From Tieghemiomyces parasiticus (lineage: Eukaryota > Kickxellomycota > Dimargaritomycetes > Dimargaritales > Dimargaritaceae), in the NCBI GenBank assembly GCA_027575765.1, contig JANBPT010000262.1, positions 1 through 49,801 of the forward strand: a stretch of 49,801 nucleotides of DNA, in the 5' to 3' direction. Below, piece after piece: positions 9,905-18,238 of the stretch (the stretch's first letter is position 1; each line of letters opens with the position of its first letter). The position numbers and the translations under genes were made by a program. Below the pieces are notes generated by a model that searched no databases, was not told where the DNA came from, and saw only the letters and a program-made list of their open reading frames with translations.

Positions 9905-11362
9905 ATGAGTCCCTCCACGCTCACCACCTCCACGGGTCAGCCCGTAGATAACAACCAGACCTCGCTGACGGCCGGGCCTGACGGTCCTCTACTCCTGGCT
10001 GATACGCACTTCATTGACAAGATTACCCACTTTGACCGTGAGCGTATCCCCGAGCGTGTGGTGCACGCCAAGGGTGCCGGGGCCCACGGCGTCTTTGAGT
10101 GCACCCGCGACATGAGCGGCCTAACCCGCGCAGGGTTCCTTGGTTCCGTGGGTAAGCGCACCCCCATCTTCATCCGCTTTTCCACCGTGGGCGGCGAGAG
10201 CGGCTCGGCCGATACCGCCCGGGATCCGCGTGGGTTCGCCGTGCGTTGGTATACCGAGGAGGGTAACTACGACTGTGTGGGCAACAACACTCCGGTCTTC
10301 TTCATCCGCGACCCGCTCAAGTTCCCGGATTTCATCCACACCCAAAAGCGGAACCCGCAGACCCACCTCAAGGACGCCGACATGTTCTGGGACTTCATCA
10401 GCCTGGTCCCGGAGTCCCTGCACCAGGTGACCATCCTCTTCTCGGACCGTGGTACCCCTGACGGGTTCCGCCATATGCACGGCTACGGCAGCCACACCTT
10501 CAAACTGGTCGATGACAAGGGCCACTTCAAGTACTTCAAGTGGCACTTCCGCACCAACCAGGGCGTCAAGAACCTGACGGCCCAGAGCGCCAACCAGCTG
10601 GCCGGGGAGAACCCTGACTACGCCACCCAGGACCTGTTCAACGCCATCGACCGCCAGGACTTCCCCAGCTGGACCTGCTACATGCAGATCATGGACGAAG
10701 CGCAGGCGGCCAAGTGCCGTTGGAATATTTTCGACGTGACCAAGGTGTGGCCCCAGAAGGAGTACCCCCTGATCGAGGTGGGCAAGATGACCCTGGATCG
10801 CAACCCGGACAACTACTTTGCTGAGGTGGAGCAAGTGGCTTTCTCGCCGGCCAATCTGGTGCCGGGCATCGACGCCTCCTACGACCGCATGCTGCAGGGC
10901 CGCCTCTTCTCGTACCCGGATACCCACCGCCACCGCCTGGGCCCTAACTTCAACCAGATCCCCATCAACGTGCCTCGGAACCACCTGCCCGCGAACCACC
11001 AGCGTGACGGGTTCATGGCAGTGCGGGGCAACGGCGGCAGTGCCCCTAACTACGAGCCCAGCAGTTTCGGCGGGCCCGTCCAGACCAACGAGCTGGGCGT
11101 CACCTACTCCATCCAGGCCGTGACCGGCACCGTGGGCCGCCACACCTACCCGCTCACCGACGACGATTTTGTGCAGCCCGGTAACCTCTACCGCCTGCTC
11201 TCTGATGAGCAGAAGCAGCACCTGATTGCTAATATTGTCGGCCATCTCAAGGATGCCAAGAAGTTTATCCAGGAGCGCCAGATTGGTCACTTTAAGCGTG
11301 CCGATCCTGAGTACGGGAGCCGCGTCGCGGCCGGCCTAAAGGCCGCCGCCGCCAACATGTAA
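9905..11362 (+). CDS. catalase (monofunctional haem, small-subunit type)
   Basis: Single-exon 485-aa catalase that converts hydrogen peroxide to water and oxygen. The distal haem histidine is His54 in [12 protein letters not shown], the conserved Asn is in [13 protein letters not shown] (about 127), and the proximal haem-ligand tyrosine is Tyr337 in [17 protein letters not shown]. Residues such as [19 protein letters not shown] match the family closely. Length is typical of small-subunit enzymes and the C-terminal flavodoxin-like domain of large catalases is absent. The start at 9905 gives MSPSTLT; the frame is open upstream but has no ATG beyond it. The last residues, AAAANM, loosely resemble the KANL-type peroxisomal signal of animal catalase, so peroxisomal import is possible but weakly supported. 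The coding region is very rich in C at third positions, consistent with high expression. Confidence 0.97.
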   Translation: MSPSTLTTSTGQPVDNNQTSLTAGPDGPLLLADTHFIDKITHFDRERIPERVVHAKGAGAHGVFECTRDMSGLTRAGFLGSVGKRTPIFIRFSTVGGESGSADTARDPRGFAVRWYTEEGNYDCVGNNTPVFFIRDPLKFPDFIHTQKRNPQTHLKDADMFWDFISLVPESLHQVTILFSDRGTPDGFRHMHGYGSHTFKLVDDKGHFKYFKWHFRTNQGVKNLTAQSANQLAGENPDYATQDLFNAIDRQDFPSWTCYMQIMDEAQAAKCRWNIFDVTKVWPQKEYPLIEVGKMTLDRNPDNYFAEVEQVAFSPANLVPGIDASYDRMLQGRLFSYPDTHRHRLGPNFNQIPINVPRNHLPANHQRDGFMAVRGNGGSAPNYEPSSFGGPVQTNELGVTYSIQAVTGTVGRHTYPLTDDDFVQPGNLYRLLSDEQKQHLIANIVGHLKDAKKFIQERQIGHFKRADPEYGSRVAAGLKAAAANM

Positions 11363-12260
11363 CTTGGCGAATGGCACCGGTGGTATCGAGTCCGTAGGAG
11401 AGTCCCCGTTACTTGTTTTATTATTATTCTCATAGTTATACCTGGCGGAGATTCGACGCTAGCCAGTGGTTTCACATTTGTCAATACACCCTCTTGCTGA
11501 CGGCATGACCTTGGACGGTTTTGGGTAGCGCCTGGGAAGGATGGGTAAGGGGGGGAGGTGTGTGTGTGTGTGTGCAGTATCTCACAGGTAGGTGGATGTT
11601 ATATACATGGTCCTCCCCGGGATGAGGCCACGATTGGTATTTGTGGTTACGGTTGCCGGGTGAGGCCTTGCGCTGCTTTTCCCACGGCGAAAGATAGTGG
11701 AGGGAGAAAATAAATGGACGACAGCGCCTCCACCGACTTGGCCGATCGGCCTCACGAGGCCAGTCACGCTCCACGACCTCACCAGCTGCGGCCTTCCTAA
11801 GGGACCGCCATTAGGAGGAGAGAGAGGGGGGAGCCAAGTGAGTAGAGGCGACTGGGGCGCAGGGCGGAGAAGGGGTGGGTTCCACCTTGATTGTCGAGTT
11901 GCCATTCTGAGCGTCCAGGATAATGCGCCTGGTAGCCAGTAAGCAAGCACACGGTGCTTCGTAGAGAGCAGCCCCGGCCGCCCGCGCATCTGCCGGGCCA
12001 AGCTGGACATAAATAGCCCAGGTCACCGCTTCCTACCCAGGTATCCGAAAACGCCACCCGCCCTCCTGCTCTCCTCTCGCCCATCGGTTTCGCCCCACAC
12101 CGACTCACTTGGCACCCAAGTCCTCTGCCCTCCCAACCTCAGCCTTTGCTTCGCTTCCCAACAGTGGCCTCATTTACCGCGTGTCCGTCTTCGGCTGGAA
12201 GCCTACCTCCGCTCCTCTCCCCTCTCCGTTCCCTCCCCCACTTGTACCAAGCATTCCGCC
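11363..12260. other. intergenic after catalase
   Basis: Spacer between two plus-strand genes. It begins with a T-rich catalase 3' region (TTATTATTATTC near 11420) and carries a second GT microsatellite. The last 200 bases are CT-rich and read as the leader of the next gene. No gene recognised. Confidence 0.45.
11558..11574. repeat. (GT)n microsatellite downstream of catalase
   Basis: About 17 bases of uninterrupted GT repeat roughly 200 bp behind the catalase stop, the second such tract flanking this gene. Confidence 0.85.
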
Positions 12261-13271
12261 ATGCACCCGGACGACACAGCGGCCGTGGCCGCCACGGCCC
12301 TGACGTTCCTCACGCAGCTGCGAGACGCGCAGTACGAAGCGCTCCTACCCCATTGCAGCGACCTACTCATCTCGCGCCTCCGCTACCTTGGTGATCCGTC
12401 CGTTCTGAAAACGCCCGGCCCCGCGGCCGAGGCGCTGCTCCAGTGGCAAAGTGACACCTCCTTTACCCAGTTGCGCCAACTATCCCGCGAGAACCCTATC
12501 GCCTTGCTCCCAGGGTTCCCGCTATTTCAACGTGCTGATCCCGTCACCTTGCTAGCCGTGGCCGGTTTCGTCCAAACCGGCCCCACCGTCACTGCTGTGG
12601 TGCTGCTCCGGGAACCTACAGGTTGGACCTACCACAACCTTCGGGAATTTGACCCTGATCCCCGGTCACTAGGGATGGATTGGTGGCCGAGTGTCGAGGC
12701 CGCCGAAGCCGGTGGCAACGCAACGGACAACCCAAATCAAGAGGATGGCGATGATGATGACTATTGGGGCCAGTACGACAACAAGACGACCAACCCTGGC
12801 GCGCCAGCTCGTACCGCATCTTCCAGCGCCCTATCCACCGGGCCCGAGGATAGTTACTGGTCCCAATACGACGCCCCCTCGCCGGCCCCCAATGCCCCCG
12901 CCCCTGACACAGTGGTCCCCGCCCGAGTCATCACGTCGGGGTTGGCGTTTAACCAGGAGGCGGTCAGCCCCGTGGAACTCTTCAACCGCCTTAAGACACT
13001 GAGCGAATCTGAGGGGGAGGACGAGGCCGCTGACCACACCCTGGCGGCGGCTCAGGTGACACGGAATTTACCGCCCGCCGAGTTGGCTATCCCACCGGTC
13101 GCTGGGGGGGAGGTAGCAGACATGAGTGATGGGCCTAGTCAGGGGTCACCACCGGATCATCAGACCACTGTACGGGACGCCCTCCGCGCCATGCATGTTA
13201 TGGCCCGCTCCTTGGGCGTTTCGTCGGCCGCATTCGTCGACCTAGCCCGAGAGGCGGCGGATGAATCATAG
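12261..13271 (+). CDS. uncharacterised acidic protein with YWxQYD motifs
   Basis: Intronless 336-aa protein. The N-terminal about 145 residues look globular (helical start HPDDTAAVAATALTFLTQL, then a Trp-containing segment GWTYHNLREFDPDP). The middle is acidic and low-complexity and contains the motif twice, DDDDYWGQYD at about residue 170 and EDSYWSQYD at about residue 196. A Ser/Glu-rich acidic stretch near 250 follows. The C-terminus (TVRDALRAMHVMARSLG, about 305) forms a predicted helix. I recall similar YWxQYD-bearing hypothetical proteins in fungi but know of no function. Aromatic-acidic short motifs like this often serve as docking sites; that is inference. The ATG follows GCC directly (GCCATG) and is the first in frame. 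The gene is convergent with CIAO1. Confidence 0.75.
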   Translation: MHPDDTAAVAATALTFLTQLRDAQYEALLPHCSDLLISRLRYLGDPSVLKTPGPAAEALLQWQSDTSFTQLRQLSRENPIALLPGFPLFQRADPVTLLAVAGFVQTGPTVTAVVLLREPTGWTYHNLREFDPDPRSLGMDWWPSVEAAEAGGNATDNPNQEDGDDDDYWGQYDNKTTNPGAPARTASSSALSTGPEDSYWSQYDAPSPAPNAPAPDTVVPARVITSGLAFNQEAVSPVELFNRLKTLSESEGEDEAADHTLAAAQVTRNLPPAELAIPPVAGGEVADMSDGPSQGSPPDHQTTVRDALRAMHVMARSLGVSSAAFVDLAREAADES

Positions 13272-13510
13272 AGTGCCCCCGACCTGCCTTTATAAAGAAA
13301 ATGCCAACGGTGGCCGCCATCCCTGAAGTAAAAGGACTCCCAGTTCGACGCTTACCGCCCCCCCCCCATGATTTTCGTTTTCTTCCAAACTGTACTTATA
13401 CCGCAAGTATCATGCTTTACTTTTCATACCGGTTCAGACCTTCTCTACCCCACAATCTAGACCACGTGGGATGGCACACTATCGAACAATTAGTAAGGGT
13501 AATTAATGCG

Positions 13511-13516
13511 AATAAA
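13511..13516 (+). terminator. AATAAA poly(A) signal
   Basis: AATAAA about 240 bp behind the stop of the YWxQYD gene, just before the convergent CIAO1 3' end. Confidence 0.4.
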
Positions 13517-13546
13517 GCAATCTGATTGCAAATCTGGGCCCTATCC

Positions 13547-15126
13547 TCAGGCCTCCGCCTGCCAGATCCGCACGACACCGTCATCTCCCGCGGAGGCGAG
13601 TAGCGTGGCGTAGCGGGCGGCGGGGTTCCACTGCACGCAATTGATGTCGCTCACGCCGTGGGCAGCGAGCTGGCGGTGGCCCACTTCAAAATCGGGAACC
13701 GATGGGCGTTCGGTACCTTCCTTGGCGGTCGGCGTGGTCTAATGCGTTTCATTGCCAACAGCGGAGCGCACAGGTCATGATCGTGTAAAGGCGGTGGATG
13801 ACACGGGGATCCCAGTAAAGTTTAGACGATTGAAAAAACAAAACAAGGTGTTAGTAGAGGTGGAGGGTTGTAGCACACCACCAGGCAGGTGTGACGGGCG
13901 GCATCGACCTCAAAAAAAGGTTTCCTGGGTAATCCAAGCCGGAGCCCAGGGAGGCCGGCCGAGTAGCGTGGACTTCTAACTTAAACCCAGACGTTACTTA
14001 CCGGATCTAGGATGACAATGGCGTTGTCGCCGCCCGCGCTGGCCACCCGGCCGTGCACTTTGGACCAGGCGACCGAGTAAATGCACCGCGTGTGTAGGTC
14101 CTTTAGGGTTCGTACACACTTCCAGCCGGGATCCTGGCGGAGTCCGAAGGTGGCCGTAGAGTCCAGTAGAGCTGCGGGCCGCTCGCAACGCCAGAAGCGC
14201 AGGGTCCGGTCATCGCTGGCCCCCACCACCGTGTCACCCGCGGCATTGAAGTCGAGTGCCCACACCGTGGAGGTGGGACCAGTGAGCGTCGCCATGCAGT
14301 ACCAGTCGTCGTCATCCTCACGCCACAGCCTGACCGTGTCGTCATAGCTGGCCGAGGCCAGAATCTCCCGGTGCGGGTGCCAGAGCACGGCCTTGACGTC
14401 TTGGGTGTGTTCCTGGAGGATACTCAGGCATTCAAAGTCGCCGTCCCCGGCCACCTCCCAGACCCATACACTCTTGTCACGGCTGCAGGTCGCCAACAGA
14501 TTGCCGCCGCGCGACCAGGCCACGCTCTTGACCTCGTTCTCGTGACCCTCCAGGGGGGCAACGCACTCATAACCAGGACCCGGCCCGGGATCCCCTCCGT
14601 CCGCTGGGAGCGGGCGCCGGGGCTCCCAGATTCCGGTGGTACCGTCGAAACTGGCAGTAGCGATCTCACGGCCGGAGGGGGCGAAGGCCACGCTGCGCAC
14701 AGTGCGCTTGTGTACCCCGTCTAAAACGTCCACGCACCGCCAAGTGAGGGCCCCCGCGGGCGGTGACGGGACAGCAACGTCGGGCTCGTTATCCACGGTG
14801 GCCGGTACAGCCGGCGGCGTTAGGGCGGTGAAGTTCGGGGTGTCTAGGTCCTGGAGTTGCCAGACCCGTACGGTGCGGTCTCCGCTGCAGCTGCACAGAT
14901 AGTGGCCCGATGGGTGCCAACTAACCTGCCAGACTCGGTCCTTGTGGCCTGGGCGAGGGAGAGGACGCACGGGCGGGACATGGGCAAGGTGGCCAGAGTA
15001 TCAGTGGTTAATGCATCGGCGTAGAGGAGCGAGGTTAGGGTAGCTTACCGCCTTAGTGCGTAGAGTAGTCGATGGGTGGAGGGGGGACCTACCGGTGAGC
15101 TCGGCCAGGAGTTTCAGTTGGACCAT
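13547..15126 (-). CDS. CIAO1: cytosolic Fe-S assembly WD40 protein CIAO1/Cia1
   Basis: Exons 15126-15093, 14948-14002 and 13738-13547 join in phase to 390 aa. The first exon carries only 11 codons (MVQLKLLAELT) and the Gly of the next residue is split. The family hallmark GHENEVKSVAWSRGGNLLAT with CSRDKSVWVWEV follows, then HTQDVKAVLWHP with ASASYDDTVRLW, and a final blade ending ASAGDDGVVRIWQAEA. A seven-blade WD40 propeller is therefore complete. CIAO1 is the substrate-binding adaptor of the cytosolic iron-sulfur targeting complex (with CIAO2/MMS19), delivering clusters to nuclear and cytosolic enzymes. It is about 50 residues longer than the human protein (339), mainly from a Pro/Ala-rich insertion after blade 1. 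It is head to head with the cyclin gene. Confidence 0.95.
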
Positions 15127-15471
15127 GACTGCTGTGGTGGTGGTTGAGAGGGGAGTGTGGCGGGAGGCCCGGCGGGAATCAGGCTGCGGAAACAGATGGG
15201 TAAAGAATCTAGAGCAACCAATGTGTAGCGAATGGTTGAGTGATGGATAGGTGAGTGCTAAGCTGGGCCCATGCCTGGTGTAAGTGAGAGCGGTATCACC
15301 ACGGTTCGGTGGCCCAAGAGACCAATGGCGGTACAGGCTTCACGAGGATCCCAACGCTCCGTTTGTCGAGCATGGGCCATTGGTTTTGGTTTGTACCCTC
15401 GTATTTAGAACATCGCCAGCGCCTCTGGTTTAAACTGTTGCGTTCTTCACGTTCCCGCCCTTTTCCTAGAC
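15127..15471. promoter_or_regulatory. 345-bp bidirectional promoter, CIAO1 / cyclin
   Basis: The start codons of CIAO1 (minus) and the cyclin-Q-like gene (plus) are only 345 bp apart and point outward, so regulatory DNA is probably shared. No clear TATA element or factor site was recognised. Confidence 0.55.
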
Positions 15472-17006
15472 ATGAGCGATGAGGATCGCGCGCCGCTCGG
15501 CCCTTTTGAGACCCAGACCCGGGCACCGGATTTCATACTGAAGGCTGCCGGCTGTCTCGAACTGTAAGCCTGACGCCGCTGGGCATCGGCCGCTACGTCA
15601 GCACCTCCTCCCCCAACACGAACCCCGCCTTGATCGATGGCTGGATATGGCAGAGCGGGCTGCAGGTATGAGAGAGTAGTCTAACACCGCCCACACCCCT
15701 TTGCCCGCCCTCCGCACGCAACTCTACCAGTTCTGCCCCGGCCACCTACCGGGCCCTGGTGTACTACCACCGTTTTCGGCTCGCGGCGCCCCAGCCGGCC
15801 CTAATGACCGACCCGCCAGGATCACTAGACGCCCGGATGGTAGCCCTCGCTTGCGTATTACTTGCGTCCACCGCCAGCGAGGAACTGCGGTCGAGTCGGG
15901 ATGTTGTTAATGTGGGGCATAGTCTGGCCCACCCGGCCGCCCCGGTGTTGCCGGCCGGAGATCTCGCCGAGCGTCTACAGGCCACGGTGGACGCGCTGGA
16001 GCTCGTCTGCCTTCGGGTCCTCCGCTTTGACCTGGCCGTCGATCTACCCCATCCCTGGGTCCGGTACGTGTGCGAGGGCCAGTACGAGGTCTATCCGGGG
16101 TTTGCCGCGAGAGGTAAGTTAATATACCCCTCCCACTACCGTCGCCCTGCAATCTACGTAACAGCGTAGAGTGCCAGAGCAGCCACGGCCCTGGAAGCCG
16201 CTGACTAAGGCTAACCCAGCAATGTAATTACCCTCGCTACCCTCTCCTGTGTGTCAGCTCCCGTTGGTATCCACGCCCTCATGCAGACCGCCTGGGCGTT
16301 CGTGAACGATAGGTAAACGCCAGGAAATCTGACCCCATAGATGGTGCGGTAGTAGACTTCAACCCCGATACAATGCTGACCATCGGTCTTCATCTCCGGT
16401 CCCTCCTCCCGCCTCACCCATCGATGTTGATACCCTAAACAGCCCTGAATTGTGCGTTCGCCGACCAGGGCGCGCGATCGCAGCCGCCTGCATATATCTG
16501 ACCATGACAATATTCGAAGTGATGCTCCCAGAACCTGTCGAAGAGGTGAGCGGCTGAACTCGTTGGGTTATTAGTGGCCCCTGCCTTCACGGTCCATAGA
16601 TCGCACGGTGTCGTCCTCCTGCCCCAGGATCTGTGGAATCTCCACGTCAACTGGCACTTCGTTAACCTTCACTCCCAAGCTACCCTTCGTATTCCTCTAT
16701 ACTATTTCATCAACTCCCCCCCCCCACCGCTGCAAGTGGACCCATACTTGGGGACAATGCGGAGCGGTGGACCTACAAGGTAAGCAGTCTGTCGTTATAG
16801 ATACTCCAATACGCCCACCTTGGTGCCACCAACCCATCGAGATCGTTCACACTCGCTAACCGATGGGGCCGACTACATGTTACTGGCCGCCATCCGAACA
16901 CTTTCACCCAGATATCATCCACCAGTTGGGAACCCAGTACACTGCCCAATTACCATGGCGGACAATGCACTCGCAGCTGACAACAGACGGCCACGAGGAT
17001 GAGTAA
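15472..17006 (+). CDS. cyclin-Q (CCNQ/FAM58)-like cyclin
   Basis: Exons: 15472-15563, 15731-16113, 16258-16312, 16443-16545, 16628-16660, 16737-16779 and 16912-17006. This chain keeps phase and yields 267 aa. Cyclin-box features are ATYRALVYYHRF (helix 2), MVALACVLLAS followed by SSRDVVNVGHSLAHP (matching LRDVINVSHRYFNP of human cyclin Q), and LELVCLRVLRFDLAVDLPHP (matching the CELLVLRLLRF region). In the second fold, AWAFVNDSPELCVRRPGRAI resembles [20 protein letters not shown]. Cyclin Q partners CDK10 in animals. The first four exons are well supported. Exons 5 and 6 are tiny (33 and 43 nt), chosen because they alone keep the frame into the DIIHQLGTQY end, so those borders are tentative. 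A cyclin-L/K relative cannot be excluded. Confidence 0.72.
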
Positions 17007-17085
17007 TTTATATACATATATATATATAGTAAAAATTGCCTTTGGTATACATCACCGGATTAAGAAGGCTTGGTCCACAGCAGAT
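17007..17085. terminator. convergent 3' ends with TA-repeat
   Basis: Only 79 bp separate the cyclin stop and the Nudix stop on opposite strands. The spacer begins with about 20 bases of TATATA-like sequence. In yeasts such elements act as polyadenylation efficiency elements; being palindromic it could serve both genes. Confidence 0.5.
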
Positions 17086-18238
17086 TCAGGTAGTCTTGGG
17101 GAGCCTGCCGTTTCGCCGGAGTCCCTCATAGAGGGCGAGCGCGGCCAGGACCTTCACATCGCGTGTTTCCCGCCAGAGCTGGTCCAGTGGACACAGGCGC
17201 AGGGCGATCCGTTCACCCGTGGCCCGTTGGCCCGTGAGCCGACCGCGAAGCTCCTCGAGTTGGGAGCGTCGGACGGTCTTACGGCAGAGATAGAGGCGCA
17301 GGGATTCGTCGCACGCACCAGGAGACGGATACACGCCCGTCAGGCCGTCCCGCTCCAACGCGGTGTCCGCGTAGGCTAATTCAGTCAGGTCGATCAGGTC
17401 GGCCTCGGTCACTTGAATACCGGTTTCTTCGCCCAGCTCGCGAGCGGCCGCACCTTTGAACGCACCACTGCCGTCCAGCATGCCAGCGGGGAGCTCAACG
17501 AATCGTGGGTGCGGAACGGCCAGTCGCGGCTGTACGGTGAGGACTGCGTACTCCACACCCTCGGGGCCGTCCTCGGCCGCACGGATAAGCAAGAGGATAG
17601 CCACCGAGCCCCCGCGCTGTGGTGTGTCAGGGTAGGCGCCCATAGTGAAGAGAGAGTCGTTGATTGATTATCACGCCAATGTGGCCGATGTCGAGGCTAA
17701 GGCCTGCGAGAGGCATTGATGTCCTTCACCTGTGTGGCTGATACCTTAACCAGGCCTATGGTAGAATACTTACCAAGAATACCACGCCCGGAATAGGGGC
17801 CTCATCGACCGCGTAGTGGGCGTCCAAGCGTAGCTTGACGAACCCCACTTTGCCACTACCAAACTCGTCGACACTCTGGACGTGGGCAGCTCCGATATGA
17901 ATATCAGTGGAGCCAGTGACCGCTTGCGGGTGCGCGTTGTCGGAAGAGTCCTGCTCCCCGGGCGGCGTAACAAGGCGGGTGAGTTTAGCTGCCCAGTCAC
18001 GGTAGGCAGCGAAGGTATGGACTTTGTCCAGGTTAATCGGCGTGTTTTTAACGGTGAGCGACAGGGCGTCGGGGTCTCCGTGGTCTCGCGGATTTTCAGC
18101 GGAGGGAGGGTTGCTCGACATGGTCTTTAACGGTTTGCGAGACTGAAGGAGAGTGCCGAGAGGGGGAAGGTAATGTAAACGTGACACGTGCGTGGCAAGG
18201 ATCAGGACCGGCGGAGGAATGCGAAGTCGGACAGACAT
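17086..18238 (-). CDS. Nudix ADP-sugar diphosphatase (NUDX14-like)
   Basis: Two exons, 18238-17774 and 17616-17086, in phase. The Nudix core reads RGGSVAILLLI, then FVELPAGMLDGSGAF and RELGEETGI, close to plant NUDX14, including its non-Glu residue at the first Nudix-box position. The conserved PSPGACDESLRLYL and LDQLWRETRDVKVLAALALY follow. The family hydrolyses ADP-ribose or ADP-sugars to AMP and sugar phosphate. Two in-frame ATGs are possible. The one at 18238 gives 331 aa with a basic, acid-free N-terminal stretch (MSVRLRIPPPV then HVSRLHYLPPL) that looks like a mitochondrial presequence. The one at 18121 gives a 292-aa cytosolic form beginning MSSNPPSAEN, nearer the family's mature start. 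I list the longer frame; either or both may be used. Confidence 0.88.

Noticed and set aside
10121..11290. 389-codon open frame antisense to catalase
   Set aside because: High C at third positions of catalase codons removes stops on the opposite strand. The antisense protein is Val/Gly/Leu-biased with no family motif.
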